Shown: piece by piece, positions 7,943-17,572 of the stretch
How the letters are laid out: each line of letters starts with the position of its first letter
Position numbering within the stretch: the stretch's first letter is position 1
NCBI GenBank assembly: GCA_036268055.1
Contig: DATAUW010000001.1
Location: 1 to 64,000 of the forward strand
DNA from: Verrucomicrobiia bacterium
GTDB taxonomy: Bacteria > Verrucomicrobiota > Verrucomicrobiia > Limisphaerales > Pedosphaeraceae
Reading direction: 5' to 3'
DNA length: 64,000 nucleotides
The notes under the pieces: model-generated
What the model saw: only the letters and a program-made list of their open reading frames with translations
What the model was told of the DNA's origin: nothing
Database searches by the model: none
Position numbers and translations under genes: made by a program

Positions 7943-9412
7943 TTACACTTGCCCCTTTTTTATCTCCTTTAGCCTCGGCGCATCCTCAAAATTTTTGTAA
8001 TACTCATCCAGCGGATAGCATCCCGACCGAAGCCCGTTGCGCGGTGCCGTCGTGCAATCGCTGAATGTGCGGCAGATGAATTTCGCCTCGAGTTTTCCCT
8101 TCGCCGTCGCGTCCGCGAGCATCGCCGGATACGATAACACCGCGCGCCCGAGTCCCACCGAATCCACGTGCCCGTGCCGCACATAATACTCCGCCACCTG
8201 TGGCAAATATTCCTGCAAATACGAGTAACCCGTTCCCACCAAAATCAATTTCGGAAACTTCGCCTTCAATTCCTTCACCACATTGATCTGCCGCGCCACG
8301 CCCACCAGCGGATCTTCTGGCGGCTGATACCCATCCGACGGTGGATAAATCGCCGGACGCTGGATATGCGGATTATAATATGGACTGCCCGCCGTGAGAT
8401 TCACCAGATGAATTCCCAGCGTCTCGAACCAGCGCAGCAACTCCACCGTCTCCGTCAAATCATACTCCACCGGATTGTCCTGCTTCGCGCCGAACGCATA
8501 TTGATACGGCAGACAATTTGAAAAATCCTCCGGCACGCCCGGCCCGAGCTTGCCCGGCTTCGCCTGCGTGGGATCCGGCTTGAACGGCACGAAATCAAAA
8601 GCGCTCAACCGCACACCGATCTCCAGCTTCGGCGACGCCGCCCGGATTCCCGCCACGATCTCGCGCAACATCCGCGTGCGATTTTCAAACGACCCGCCGA
8701 ACATTCCCGCCCGCGTATGCGCGCTCAAAAATTCATGCAGCAGATAACCGTGGCAATGTTTGATGTCCACGAAATCCGCGCCCGCCTCCGCCGCGATTTT
8801 CGCCGCCGCAATATAATTCTCGATCAACCTCTTCAACTCGTCATCCGTGAACATCTGCTCGTCGCTCGTCACGTTGAATTTTTTGTCCAACAGCGGATGC
8901 CGATACGCCACGCGCGGCTCCATTTTTTTCTTGTCGCGCGGCTTGCAGAAACGCCCCGAGTGCGTGAGTTGAAAACCGATCACCAAATCATCCGTGCGGC
9001 CATATTTTTCACGATGCGCCGTCACCAGCGTTTCGCGCAATTTCGCGATGCCTGCCTGGTTCTCCTCATTGAGGATGATCTGGTTCGGATTCGCGCGTCC
9101 ATCGGGATGCACCGCCATCGCCTCGCCGCCCCAGATCAATTTCGCCCCGCTCTCGCCGAACCGTTGCCACCGCCGGATCATCGGCTCCGTCACGCCACCC
9201 GTTTCAGTGCCGTCCCAGCCTTCCATCGGATGAATCGCCCAGCGATTCCCAATCGTGCGGCCCTTGAACGGTATCGGCCTGGTCAACGCCGACTCTGCGC
9301 CGGTGAAAATTTGTTTCTCGAACCGCAAATCAATATTCAGGCTGCGGACGTGTTCGCCAAAAGCCTCGATGCTTTTCAGCGACGGCACGCGAACAATGGT
9401 AATGGGTGGCAT
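7943..9412 (-). CDS. NADH:flavin oxidoreductase (Old Yellow Enzyme family)
   Basis: 489 aa from ATG 9412; the frame extends to 9532 but its first 40 codons overlap the upstream gene. TIM-barrel flavoprotein with family landmarks: GFQLTHSGRFCKP (the Q-x-x-H-x-GR flavin/substrate segment), DFVDIKHCHGYLLHEFLS (normally H-x-AHGYLLxQFLSP) and SFENRTRMLREIV. It is longer than typical Old Yellow Enzymes (about 350-400 aa) and belongs to a divergent FMN-dependent branch; no C-terminal FeS/NAD domain is evident. Last gene of the uronate operon, 17 nt after the GH88-type gene. It probably reduces an alpha,beta-unsaturated carbonyl; substrate unknown. Confidence 0.8.
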   Translation of the reverse strand: MPPITIVRVPSLKSIEAFGEHVRSLNIDLRFEKQIFTGAESALTRPIPFKGRTIGNRWAIHPMEGWDGTETGGVTEPMIRRWQRFGESGAKLIWGGEAMAVHPDGRANPNQIILNEENQAGIAKLRETLVTAHREKYGRTDDLVIGFQLTHSGRFCKPRDKKKMEPRVAYRHPLLDKKFNVTSDEQMFTDDELKRLIENYIAAAKIAAEAGADFVDIKHCHGYLLHEFLSAHTRAGMFGGSFENRTRMLREIVAGIRAASPKLEIGVRLSAFDFVPFKPDPTQAKPGKLGPGVPEDFSNCLPYQYAFGAKQDNPVEYDLTETVELLRWFETLGIHLVNLTAGSPYYNPHIQRPAIYPPSDGYQPPEDPLVGVARQINVVKELKAKFPKLILVGTGYSYLQEYLPQVAEYYVRHGHVDSVGLGRAVLSYPAMLADATAKGKLEAKFICRTFSDCTTAPRNGLRSGCYPLDEYYKNFEDAPRLKEIKKGQV

Positions 9413-9429
9413 GGTTTCTTTCGTTTTCC

Positions 9430-10806
9430 TCAGAGAAAAAATTTGTAATACGGCTGCTCCGTCGCCTCGCGCAAAATCATCAGCGCTAATTCGCGAAGAT
9501 GGTAATCCCCCCACATCGCCGATTCGCCGCAAGGAATCTTTTTACCCGGCGGAACATAATCCCAGCCATTGGGCCGGTGATACACCGTGTGCAACAAAAG
9601 TCCTTCATGATTCGCCTCGCGCGAAAGATACGGCTCGGCAAATAAATTTTTCGCAAGCGTCAACGCAATACCCCGCATCTTCTCTCCTTCCGTTCCGCGC
9701 CCGTGAGCGCAGAAATAATTTCCCAACCGCAAAAATCCCTGCGCCGCAATCGCCGCCGCCGAACTATCCACCGGCTCATGTTCATTATACGGGTCCGCCA
9801 CGCGATTTAAATAATCACCCATCTTCGCGAGCCCCGGCGCGCCTGTGTCCCAATAAGGAATTCCATCCGCCGGCGTCTGCTCCACCCAGAATTGCGCGAT
9901 CGCTTCCGCTGTTTGTGTAAGCCGTTTTAAAACTTTCGCCTTCGGAAAACTTTTCGGAAATTCTTCCGCCGGCAACTCCGTCAAAAATTCCAGTTGCTCC
10001 GCCGCCCCGCACAAAATCCACGCCTGCCCGCGCGTCCACGTCGTAAACGGCGAATAACCCTGCTGCGTGCTCGGGCAGCGATAACTTCCATCGTTCAAAT
10101 TAAAAATGGACTCATGCACCACGCGCCCGGGAACGTCATACGCATCGCGTCCCTTGCCGAAATAAACATTATATTCCACCGTCGCCTCGACGTGCTGCAG
10201 CAGCCGCGCCAGCAAATGAATTCGACTGTCCTTTTCCCCCATCAGGCAATGGCCAAGTTGATGCCCCACCGCCAGCGCGCGCAACGAACGGATCGTATCA
10301 CTGAACAGCGAATGCGGCCCGTTAAATGAATAAATATATCCCCGGTCCGGCGAAAGCTGCGTCCAGCGCGACGCCTGGATCGCCCCCGAAAGTTTCACCG
10401 CCAATTCGTAAAAATTCTGTTCCCACACATTCGACGGAATGCGGTCCTCGCGCATCAGCCGCAATAGATTTCCGTACGTGCTGATGTTGTTGAAGCCGTG
10501 GTCATGCACGCCGATATGACTCACGTGCGATGCCATCTTTTGCACCGTCGCCGCGCGCCCGATTTCCAAAAACTTTTCATCGCCCGTCGCGTCGAATTGC
10601 AAAATCGCCGAGCCGTATTGAAAGCCCTGCGTCCATTCCGTCCAGCCGCGCGCGGTATATTTTCCCTTCACGGTGAAAACCGGCGCGCCGGAATTATTTT
10701 TCCACCGCTTTTCCAGCCGAAGGATTTTCTCCGCCGACAATTCAAAAACTTCCTGCGCTTGCGGCAGCAATTTTTCCGCCGTGAGGCGCGTCTCAATTTT
10801 TTTCAT
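9430..10806 (-). CDS. GH88/GH105-type glycoside hydrolase (unsaturated uronyl hydrolase-like)
   Basis: 458 aa, no signal peptide, so cytoplasmic. The alpha/alpha-toroid pattern is visible: GIHDHGFNN-type segment (residues about 100), YIYSFNGPHSLFSDTIRS, and the WTRGQAWILCG motif (about 280) that is characteristic of the GH88/GH105 fold, followed by DSSAAAIAAQGFLRLG. These enzymes release unsaturated uronate from oligosaccharides produced by polysaccharide lyases. The KDPG aldolase and SDR upstream support a role in uronate catabolism. Exact substrate (pectin, chondroitin, xanthan or ulvan type) cannot be told. Confidence 0.75.
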   Translation of the reverse strand: MKKIETRLTAEKLLPQAQEVFELSAEKILRLEKRWKNNSGAPVFTVKGKYTARGWTEWTQGFQYGSAILQFDATGDEKFLEIGRAATVQKMASHVSHIGVHDHGFNNISTYGNLLRLMREDRIPSNVWEQNFYELAVKLSGAIQASRWTQLSPDRGYIYSFNGPHSLFSDTIRSLRALAVGHQLGHCLMGEKDSRIHLLARLLQHVEATVEYNVYFGKGRDAYDVPGRVVHESIFNLNDGSYRCPSTQQGYSPFTTWTRGQAWILCGAAEQLEFLTELPAEEFPKSFPKAKVLKRLTQTAEAIAQFWVEQTPADGIPYWDTGAPGLAKMGDYLNRVADPYNEHEPVDSSAAAIAAQGFLRLGNYFCAHGRGTEGEKMRGIALTLAKNLFAEPYLSREANHEGLLLHTVYHRPNGWDYVPPGKKIPCGESAMWGDYHLRELALMILREATEQPYYKFFL

Positions 10807-10832
10807 GATGAAATTGTTTGTGCGGATGCGCG

Positions 10833-11621
10833 CTAGAGCCGGCGCAAATGAAAACCGCCGTCGAGGTAAATAACTTCCCCGGTCGCGTATGGAAAACTCC
10901 CCCGCAAAATCGCCTCGACGGCCAGCCCCACATCCTCCGGTTTGCCCCAGCGCTTTTGCGGAATCAAACCGTCGGCGATCAGCTTGTCATATTTTTCCTT
11001 CACGCCCGCCGTCATGTCCGTCTCCATGATGCCCGGCCGGATTTCAAAAACCTGCGCGCCTTCGCCTGCAAGCCTTGTCGCCCATAATTGACTCGCCATC
11101 GCCAGCCCCGCTTTCGACAAACAATACTCGCCGCGATTGACCGATGCCGTGTCCGCCGAAACCGACGTAATGAAAATAATTTTATAACCGCCCGCCAGCC
11201 GGCATTGGTTCGGGTGTTTCAAAAAGTGCCGCGCCGCGAGTTGCGTGAGAAAATATGGCCCCTTCAAATTGACGCCCATTACCTCGTCGTAACTTTCCTC
11301 GCCCACCTCGGTGATGTCCGCACGCACCCGCGGCGCCATGCCCGCATTATTCACCAACGCATCGAGCCGTCCGAATGCCGCAAGCGTCGCATCGAACAGC
11401 CGTGCCCGATCCGCGCTCAAGGCAATATTCCCCTGCACCGGCGCAAACTTCTGCTCGCATATAGCCGCCCGCTCACAAAGTTGAATCGTCTCACGCGCGG
11501 CGGCTTCGTTCCCCTGGTAATGAATCGCGACATCACAGCCAAGCCGCGCGCAACTCTGCGCAATGCCGCGCCCCAGCCCGCGACTCGCCCCCGTCACCAG
11601 AACCACAGGATTCGCGCTCAT
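10833..11621 (-). CDS. Short-chain dehydrogenase/reductase (FabG/KduD-like)
   Basis: 262 aa. Start at 11621 gives the NAD(P)-binding TGASRGLG motif at residues about 11-18 and overlaps the upstream stop codon (ATGA), implying translational coupling. NNAG motif, catalytic Ser (ITSVSADTAS), and YCLSK (Tyr-x-x-x-Lys) are all present, as is the IRPGIMETDM loop. In this operon (KDPG aldolase upstream, uronyl hydrolase downstream) it most plausibly acts on a deoxy-keto-uronate, as KduD does, but a general 3-oxoacyl reductase-like activity cannot be excluded from sequence. Confidence 0.8.
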   Translation of the reverse strand: MSANPVVLVTGASRGLGRGIAQSCARLGCDVAIHYQGNEAAARETIQLCERAAICEQKFAPVQGNIALSADRARLFDATLAAFGRLDALVNNAGMAPRVRADITEVGEESYDEVMGVNLKGPYFLTQLAARHFLKHPNQCRLAGGYKIIFITSVSADTASVNRGEYCLSKAGLAMASQLWATRLAGEGAQVFEIRPGIMETDMTAGVKEKYDKLIADGLIPQKRWGKPEDVGLAVEAILRGSFPYATGEVIYLDGGFHLRRL

Positions 11622-12274
11622 TGATTTTTGCGGGGAACATTTTTCGCCGCCGCCACAAATTCGCCCGCCAGCTTCGTCAGCATCGGCCAATTCGAGTCCC
11701 GCAAAATCTCCGCCGACACCAATGACGACCCCACTCCCAGCGCGCAGCAACCCGCCTTCAAAAATTCCGCGACATTATGCAAATGCACCCCGCCCGTCGG
11801 CACGATGCGTAAGTGCGGCAGCGGCGCGTGCAACGCCTTGATATAATTCACGCCCAAACCGTCCGCCGGAAAAATCTTGATGAAATCCGCCCCCGCCTCG
11901 TACGCCGTCTGCGCCTCCGTCGGCGTATAAGCTCCCAGCATCACCGGCTTGTGCGCCGCCTGCGCCGCCATCACAATTTCCGGCCGCACGATCGGACTCA
12001 CCACAAACTCCGCGCCCGCCGCAATCGCTTCCGTGCAAGTCCGCGCATCCAGCACCGTGCCCACGCCGATCAACGCGCGCGCCCCGAATTTCTGGCTCGC
12101 CTCACGAATTGCCGCCAGCGCATTCGGCGTCGTCATTGTGATCTCAATCGCCATCACCCCGCCCGCCAGCAGCGCCTCAGTCAACGCCGGAATTTGCTCG
12201 GCGGATTTTCCCCGCACCACCGCAATGATCCCCGGATCCAGCAGCCGCGCGACGATTTCATTTTTGGAACGCAT
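11618..12274 (-). CDS. eda: Bifunctional 4-hydroxy-2-oxoglutarate / KDPG aldolase
   Basis: 218 aa, full family length. Class I aldolase of the KDPG family: catalytic Glu in AIEITMTTP (near residue 45), phosphate loops GVGTVLDA and PTGGV, and Schiff-base Lys in DFIKIFPAD (near 135). Cleaves 2-keto-3-deoxy-6-phosphogluconate to pyruvate and glyceraldehyde-3-phosphate, the final step of hexuronate use. First gene of a four-gene minus-strand operon; its stop overlaps the start of the SDR gene. Confidence 0.9.
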   Translation of the reverse strand: MRSKNEIVARLLDPGIIAVVRGKSAEQIPALTEALLAGGVMAIEITMTTPNALAAIREASQKFGARALIGVGTVLDARTCTEAIAAGAEFVVSPIVRPEIVMAAQAAHKPVMLGAYTPTEAQTAYEAGADFIKIFPADGLGVNYIKALHAPLPHLRIVPTGGVHLHNVAEFLKAGCCALGVGSSLVSAEILRDSNWPMLTKLAGEFVAAAKNVPRKNQ

Positions 12275-12850
12275 GAACGGGTTTATAAATAATTATTAAT
12301 TCTTTATAACCGCCCCGCGCGCGTCGCCGCAATCTGTTTTTATTTCTACCTCGGTGTAATCGAAAGCCGTGGGTATTCTATTTTAACGCAGAGGCGCAGA
12401 GGCGCAGAGACGCAGAGGCACAGAGCAAGAAAAGATTAGAACAAATTTAAAGAATGGATTTATGTGACCGGGCTCTCCCAATGGCCCTAAGTTAATCCAA
12501 TTTTTTAAGCCATAATCCTCAAATCCAAAAAAATTCCTTTCCCTCCTCTCTGCGCCTCTGCGCCTCTGCGCCTCTGCGTCAAATCTCCTCCCGAATACCC
12601 AACGCCCAAAAAAAACTCCAGCCGCATTTTCCCATTGCCCCATATCCTTTTTTCGCGGACTATCGCCGCGTGGCGTTCCGAGATCAACATACCTTGCCCG
12701 CCATGCGCGGGCGCGTCGTGGAAAAACTGGCTTCGCCGCCAGCAATGATTTCGCATCGCCACTCGACCATCAGGCATTCTCAACTTTCCGGGCTTCACCA
12801 TTAATTAATATTCAGCAGGACCAAAACCATCACCCTCAGCGTCAACTCCT
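12275..12850. other. Intergenic region with inverted repeat, no gene
   Basis: Divergent region between eda (minus) and tkt (plus). Apart from the paired GCGCAGAG repeats, no credible gene is present: frames of 98-120 codons at 12383-12801 on the minus strand derive from the repeat. The section 12640-12800 is unique and shows no recognised motif; promoters for both flanking genes must lie here. Confidence 0.5.
12385..12580. repeat. Paired inverted GCGCAGAG / CTCTGCGC tandem repeats
   Basis: 12385-12425 holds five 9-10-nt units of the GCAGAGGC type preceded by TTTTAAC; 12545-12580 holds four units of the opposite orientation ending in GTC AAA. The two arms are complementary over more than 30 nt and enclose 119 nt, so the region could form a long stem in either strand. 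A related single array lies at 7897-7935. All copies are intergenic. Confidence 0.8.
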
Positions 12851-14917
12851 ATGAACCAAGCCGAACTAGACATTCTTTCAACCAATACCATCCGAACCCT
12901 GTGCATGGATGCCGTCCAGCAAGCCAACTCCGGCCATCCCGGCACGCCTATGGCCATGGCCCCCGTGATGTACGTGCTCTGGCAGGAATTTCTCCGCTTC
13001 GATCCCGAAGATCCGATCTGGCCGAACCGCGACCGCTTCGTCCTTTCCGCGGGCCACGCCTCGACGCTGCTTTACTCGATGCTCCATCTCACCGGCGTCA
13101 AGGCCGTCAATCATAAGTACGAACAAATCGGCGAACTCTCCGTAAAGCTCGACGATTTAAAACGCTTCCGCCAACTCGATAGCAAATGCCCCGGCCATCC
13201 CGAATATCGTTGGACTTCCGGCGTCGAAACCACCACCGGCCCGCTCGGCCAGGGTTACGCCACCAGCGTGGGCATGGCCCTCGCTGCCCGCTGGCAGGCG
13301 GCGCATTTCAATCGCCCCGGCTTCTCGCTCTTTGATTATAATGTCTATGCCCTCGGCGGTGACGGCTGCATGATGGAAGGCGTCGCCAGCGAAGCCGCTT
13401 CGCTCGCCGCGCATCTCAAGCTCTCGAACCTCTGCTGGATTTACGACAACAACCACATCACCATCGAAGGCAATACCTCGCTCGCCTTCTCGGAAGATGT
13501 CGCCACCCGTTTCATGGGTTACGGCTGGAACGTCCTGCGCTGCGGTGATGCCAACGACCTCGACCGCCTGCGCAACGCGTTCAAGACCTTCCAGAAAACC
13601 ACCGACCGCCCCACGCTCATCATCGTGGACAGCCATATCGCCTTCGGCTCGCCCAACAAACAGGACACCAGCGGCGCCCACGGCGAACCGCTCGGCGAAG
13701 ACGAAATCAAGGGAACCAAGCGCAATTACGGCTGGCCCGAGAACGAAAAATTTCTCGTGCCTGAAGGTGTCACCGAGAATTTCCGCAAAGGCATCGGCGC
13801 TCGCGGCGCGAAGGCCCGCAAGGAATGGATGGATCTGTTCGGCAATTATCAAAAGTCCGAACCCGCCCTCGCCGCACAATCGTTGCAGATGCAGAAGCGC
13901 GAAAATCCCGCCGGTTGGGACAAGGATATTCCCGTGTTTCCGCCCGATGCCAAAGGCATGGGAGGCCGCGATTCCTCTGGCAAGGTGCTCAACGCCATCG
14001 CCAAGAATCTTCCGTGGCTCATCGGCGGCGCGGCGGACCTCGCGCCTTCGACCAAGACGCGCTTGACCTTCGACGGCGCTGGTGATTTTGAAGCCGGCAG
14101 CTATGGCGGTCGCAACCTCCATTTCGGCATCCGCGAACACGCGATGGGCGCGATGCTCAACGGCCTTTCGCTCTCGAAGATTCGCACCTACGGCTCCGGC
14201 TTCCTCATCTTCAGTGACTACGGCCGCAATCCCATTCGTCTCGCGGCGATCATGGAAATCCCGGTCATCTACGTTTTCACGCACGACTCCATCGGCGTCG
14301 GCGAAGACGGCCCCACGCATCAGCCCATCGAGCAACTGCCTTCGCTGCGCTGCATTCCCGGCTTAATCGTCTTGCGCCCCGGCGATGCCAATGAAGTTTC
14401 CGAAGCATGGCGTTACGTCATCGGCCTCAAACATCATCCCGTCGTGCTCATCCTCAGCCGTCAGCCGATGCCCACGCTCGACCGCACCAAATATGCTCCG
14501 GCATCCGGCGTCACCAAGGGTGCTTACGTGCTCTCCGACGCGCCCGGCGGAAAACCCGACGTCATTCTCATCGGCACTGGCAGCGAAGTCGGTCTTTGCG
14601 TCAGCGCGCAGGACGCGCTCAAGGCCAAAGGCATCAACGCCCGCGTGGTCAGCATGCCCTCGTGGGAATTGTTTGAACAACAGGACGCGGCCTATCGCGA
14701 ATCCGTGATTCCGAGCAATATCCATGCGCGCGTGACCGTCGAACAGGCTTCCACCTTCGGCTGGGAACGCTACGCCGGTTTGCGCGGCGAAAGTGTCGGC
14801 ATGCTCTCCTACGGCGCTTCGGCTCCGCTGAAAGACTTGCAGAAAAAATTCGGCTTCACCGTCGAAAATGTCGTCGCGCGCGCCGAAGCCTCCATCAAGA
14901 AAGCTTCCGCGAAATGA
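12851..14917 (+). CDS. tkt: Transketolase
   Basis: 688 aa, slightly longer than the usual 660. Thiamine-diphosphate binding GDGCMMEG and [11 protein letters not shown], the active-site HXXSG-type segment [15 protein letters not shown], and the second-domain catalytic Glu region [10 protein letters not shown] are present, as is [16 protein letters not shown]. Transfers two-carbon ketol units in the non-oxidative pentose phosphate pathway. The ATG overlaps neither upstream feature; its stop overlaps the rpiB start (ATGA), so tkt-rpiB-rhaB form one operon joining pentose recycling with rhamnose use. Confidence 0.95.
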   Translation: MNQAELDILSTNTIRTLCMDAVQQANSGHPGTPMAMAPVMYVLWQEFLRFDPEDPIWPNRDRFVLSAGHASTLLYSMLHLTGVKAVNHKYEQIGELSVKLDDLKRFRQLDSKCPGHPEYRWTSGVETTTGPLGQGYATSVGMALAARWQAAHFNRPGFSLFDYNVYALGGDGCMMEGVASEAASLAAHLKLSNLCWIYDNNHITIEGNTSLAFSEDVATRFMGYGWNVLRCGDANDLDRLRNAFKTFQKTTDRPTLIIVDSHIAFGSPNKQDTSGAHGEPLGEDEIKGTKRNYGWPENEKFLVPEGVTENFRKGIGARGAKARKEWMDLFGNYQKSEPALAAQSLQMQKRENPAGWDKDIPVFPPDAKGMGGRDSSGKVLNAIAKNLPWLIGGAADLAPSTKTRLTFDGAGDFEAGSYGGRNLHFGIREHAMGAMLNGLSLSKIRTYGSGFLIFSDYGRNPIRLAAIMEIPVIYVFTHDSIGVGEDGPTHQPIEQLPSLRCIPGLIVLRPGDANEVSEAWRYVIGLKHHPVVLILSRQPMPTLDRTKYAPASGVTKGAYVLSDAPGGKPDVILIGTGSEVGLCVSAQDALKAKGINARVVSMPSWELFEQQDAAYRESVIPSNIHARVTVEQASTFGWERYAGLRGESVGMLSYGASAPLKDLQKKFGFTVENVVARAEASIKKASAK

Positions 14918-15408
14918 AACCCATTGTCATCGGCTCAGACCACGCCGGTTTCCCCTTGAAGGAAACCATCAAGACCTTCCTTGAAGGCAAATTCAAGGTG
15001 ATTGATGTCGGCACTCACAGCGAAGCGTCGGTGGATTATCCCGACTACGCGCAAAAGGTCGGCGAGGCGATTGCCGCCGGCCAGGCGCACTCGGGCATCT
15101 TGATTTGCGGCAGCGGCGTCGGCGCTTCCGTCGCGGCAAACAAGATCAAAGGCATCCGCGCTGGTCTTTGCCACGATCATTATTCCGCGCATCAAGGCGT
15201 GGAGCACGACGATATGAATGTGCTCGTGCTTGGCGCGCGCGTCATCGGCACGGCGGCGGCGCAGGACTTGGTCGAAGCCTATCTCGGCGCCAAATTCACC
15301 CGCGAAGCGCGCCACATGCGCCGGCTGGCGAAGGTCGCCGCGCTCGAAGCTCATTTCAATTACTTGCCAAAAGCGGGTGCAAAAAAGACTCGCGCCAAGT
15401 CGAAGTGA
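14914..15408 (+). CDS. rpiB: Ribose-5-phosphate isomerase B
   Basis: 164 aa. RpiB/LacAB fold: [11 protein letters not shown] at the N-terminus, [13 protein letters not shown], and the catalytic-Cys loop [17 protein letters not shown] followed by [16 protein letters not shown] and [11 protein letters not shown]. Interconverts ribose-5-phosphate and ribulose-5-phosphate; sugar specificity of this superfamily varies and could include a rhamnose-derived or allose phosphate. A basic Lys-rich tail extends beyond the core. Four-base ATGA overlap with tkt. Confidence 0.85.
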   Translation: MKPIVIGSDHAGFPLKETIKTFLEGKFKVIDVGTHSEASVDYPDYAQKVGEAIAAGQAHSGILICGSGVGASVAANKIKGIRAGLCHDHYSAHQGVEHDDMNVLVLGARVIGTAAAQDLVEAYLGAKFTREARHMRRLAKVAALEAHFNYLPKAGAKKTRAKSK

Positions 15409-15412
15409 TTTG

Positions 15413-16909
15413 ATGCCCGAGCAAGTTTATCTGGGAGTGGACCTCGGCGCGGAAAGCGGCCGGGTCATGGCGGGATTGTGGGGCGGCAATCAAATGCGTC
15501 TCGAATCCGTGCATCGTTTTCCGAACGAACCGGTGGCGATGGGCAACGGCCTCCATTGGGACACCGCACGCCTTTGGTTTGAAATCCAGAACGGCCTCAC
15601 CGCCGCCGCCCGCACCTACGGCTCGCGCATCGTTTCCGTCGGCGTGGATACTTGGGGCGTGGATTTCGCCCTGCTCTCGAAAAGTTCCGAACTCCTCGGC
15701 CAGCCGTATCATTATCGCGATGCCCGCACGCGCGGCATGCTGGACGAAGCCTTCGCGCGCGTGCCGCGTGCGGAAATTTTCGCCGAGACCGGCTTGCAAT
15801 TCATGGAGTTGAACACGCTCTATCAGTTGCTCGCTCTGCAAAAAAATTCTCCTGAACTGCTCGCGCAAGCGGATTGCCTCCTCTTCACCCCGGATTATTT
15901 GCACTGGTGTTTGTCCGGCGTGCGTGCCTGTGAATTCACCATCGCCAGCACCTCCCAACTGCTTCATCCCACCGGCGCCTGGTCGAAAAAATTGCTCGAT
16001 CAATTCAACTTGCCCGCAAAAATTTTTCCCGAAGTCGTTCGCCCGGGAACCCGCATCGGCACATTGCGCGACTCCGTCTCCACCCGTACGGGCCTCGGAA
16101 AAATCGCCATCACCGTGCCCGCCGCACACGACACCGGCTCCGCCGTCGCCGCCGCGCCAACGAAACACACTGGCCGCGCGAACTGGGCGTACCTCAGTTC
16201 CGGCACTTGGTCATTACTCGGCGTGGAAGTGGCGAAGGCGCACGTCTCGCCGCGCGTGCTGGAACTCAATCTCACGAACGAAGGCGGCGTGGACGGCACG
16301 TATCGTCTGCTGAAAAATATCATGGGCCTTTGGCTCGTGCAGCAATGCCGCCGTTCATTTGAGAGTCGTGGAAAAAAATTGGATTACGCCGCGCTCATGC
16401 CCCTGGCCGCCGCCGAACCCGCGCTCGTCTCGCTCGTGGACCCGAATGATGCCGCTTTTCTCAACCCTCCCGACATGCCCCGCACCATCCAGGAATTTTG
16501 CCGCGCGACCACTCAGCCCGCTCCGCAATCGGAAGGCGCGCTCGTCCGTTGCGCGCTTGAAAGTCTCGCGCTCGCATATCAAACGACTGTAGCCGCGCTC
16601 GAGGAAGTCACCGGCGAACGCATCGAAGTCATCCACATCATCGGCGGCGGTTCGCGCAACGATCTGCTCAATCAATTCACTGCCGACGCCTGCGCCCGCC
16701 CCGTCCTCGCCGGTCCGGTCGAGGCCACCGCGCTCGGCAACCTGCTCATCCAGGCTCGCGGCTGCGGCGAAATCGGTTCCCTCGCCGAAATGCGCGCAAC
16801 CATCACCCGCTCAGAAGAAATGCGCGCCTTTGAACCAAATCCCGCGACCGCCGACGCCTGGCAACAGGCAAAAGCTCGTTACGCAAAATTGTCGCAACGC
16901 ACGAAGTAG
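15413..16909 (+). CDS. rhaB: Rhamnulokinase
   Basis: 498 aa from ATG 15413, 4 nt after the rpiB stop; the frame upstream of this ATG overlaps rpiB. FGGY/ASKHA sugar kinase with phosphate-1 loop GVDLGAESGRVMAG, substrate-type segment GVDTWGVDFALL, the adenosine segment HIIGGGSRNDLLNQFTAD and ATALGNLLIQA. The LGAESGR and WGVDF patterns match rhamnulokinases, which phosphorylate L-rhamnulose. No rhamnose isomerase, aldolase or regulator is in the window. Confidence 0.85.
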   Translation: MPEQVYLGVDLGAESGRVMAGLWGGNQMRLESVHRFPNEPVAMGNGLHWDTARLWFEIQNGLTAAARTYGSRIVSVGVDTWGVDFALLSKSSELLGQPYHYRDARTRGMLDEAFARVPRAEIFAETGLQFMELNTLYQLLALQKNSPELLAQADCLLFTPDYLHWCLSGVRACEFTIASTSQLLHPTGAWSKKLLDQFNLPAKIFPEVVRPGTRIGTLRDSVSTRTGLGKIAITVPAAHDTGSAVAAAPTKHTGRANWAYLSSGTWSLLGVEVAKAHVSPRVLELNLTNEGGVDGTYRLLKNIMGLWLVQQCRRSFESRGKKLDYAALMPLAAAEPALVSLVDPNDAAFLNPPDMPRTIQEFCRATTQPAPQSEGALVRCALESLALAYQTTVAALEEVTGERIEVIHIIGGGSRNDLLNQFTADACARPVLAGPVEATALGNLLIQARGCGEIGSLAEMRATITRSEEMRAFEPNPATADAWQQAKARYAKLSQRTK

Positions 16910-17120
16910 AAAAATTCTCGCCTCGCTGGACAACAAAATAAGCTTCGTAAGCAGCTAATCCCTTTCAGTGTCCGCCTTTTTGAAGCAAGCCCATTCATTC
17001 CGTGTTCCATCTGTGGCTAAATTTATCCCTGTAACCTTTTGTTGACCGCTCGGTCTATATAAACAGGGAAGGCAGAAGTTTGGTGCCGGATTAACGTCGG
17101 TCAACCAGGAAATCGAACCT
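16910..17120. other. Intergenic region with single CCGTGTTCCATCTGTGGC repeat arm
   Basis: Region upstream of the small lipoprotein gene. Positions 16996-17023 carry one arm of the repeat family seen as an inverted pair at 7818-7886. A GTAACC box with a CGGTC further downstream (17030-17056) and TATATAAA (17055-17062) could be promoter elements, with low certainty. No gene. Confidence 0.4.
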
Positions 17121-17258
17121 ATGAAAAAAATCATCCTACTCTCCTTGCTTCTTACCGCGACGGCTGTTTTCACCGGCTGTCAAAGCACGCCTGACAATGC
17201 CAGCTACGTATCTCAAGAGTTTCCTCCTGCCCAACTCGTGAAACAGCCCAATCCTTAA
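17121..17258 (+). CDS. Small lipoprotein (45 aa)
   Basis: MKKIILLSLLLTATAVFTGC signal with a lipobox (VFTGC, lipidated Cys20) followed by 25 polar residues ending KQPNP. AGGAAA lies 11 nt upstream of the ATG. Shorter than usual gene-finder limits. The strong terminator 20 nt downstream supports an independent transcript. Function unknown; resembles small entericidin-like lipoproteins only in layout. Confidence 0.75.
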   Translation: MKKIILLSLLLTATAVFTGCQSTPDNASYVSQEFPPAQLVKQPNP

Positions 17259-17277
17259 ATGGGAAGTCCTTTCAGTG

Positions 17278-17312
17278 CGCGCGGAGAATCGGACTTTTCT
17301 CCGCGCGTTTTG
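17278..17312 (+). terminator. Rho-independent terminator of the small lipoprotein gene
   Basis: An 11-bp stem (17278-17288 with 17297-17307, CGCGCGGAGAA arm) is followed by TTTTG. It lies 20 nt after the stop codon. Confidence 0.85.
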
Positions 17313-17572
17313 ATTTATTATTGAAACAGGGAGCGGTTAACGAATTTGCCAACGTCATGTACAACGCAAAATGCGTTAGAATTTAACCTATCCGCCGCGC
17401 AAAAAGCAGGAAAAATGCATAAACACCAAGCCATCAACCTGCAATCATTGTTGATTTATAAAAGTTTACAGCAAATTCCGCCGCTGGCACAAATCAAGCT
17501 CTTTACCGAACTACGCTCTCGATCCGTCGAATGCCTTGGCGGTTGGAAACTTGAGCGGTAAGAAAGGTCAAC
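17313..17572. other. Intergenic region, no supported gene
   Basis: Holds a 71-codon plus-strand frame at 17346-17561 with no recognisable domain or ribosome binding site. An AAAGG-type ribosome binding site for the next small gene lies at its end. Nothing else seen. Confidence 0.4.

Noticed and set aside
12383-12801. 98-120-codon minus-strand frames
   Set aside because: They translate the GCGCAGAG repeat (QRRRGAEAQR-type peptides).
13157-14335. 392-codon antisense frame over transketolase
   Set aside because: Antisense shadow caused by GC-rich codons of tkt; no domain.
17030-17056. ECF-type promoter (GTAACC...CGGTC) before the small lipoprotein
   Set aside because: Spacing and match are too loose to be claimed; kept only as a remark.
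17346-17561. 71-codon plus-strand frame
   Set aside because: No recognisable domain or ribosome binding site.
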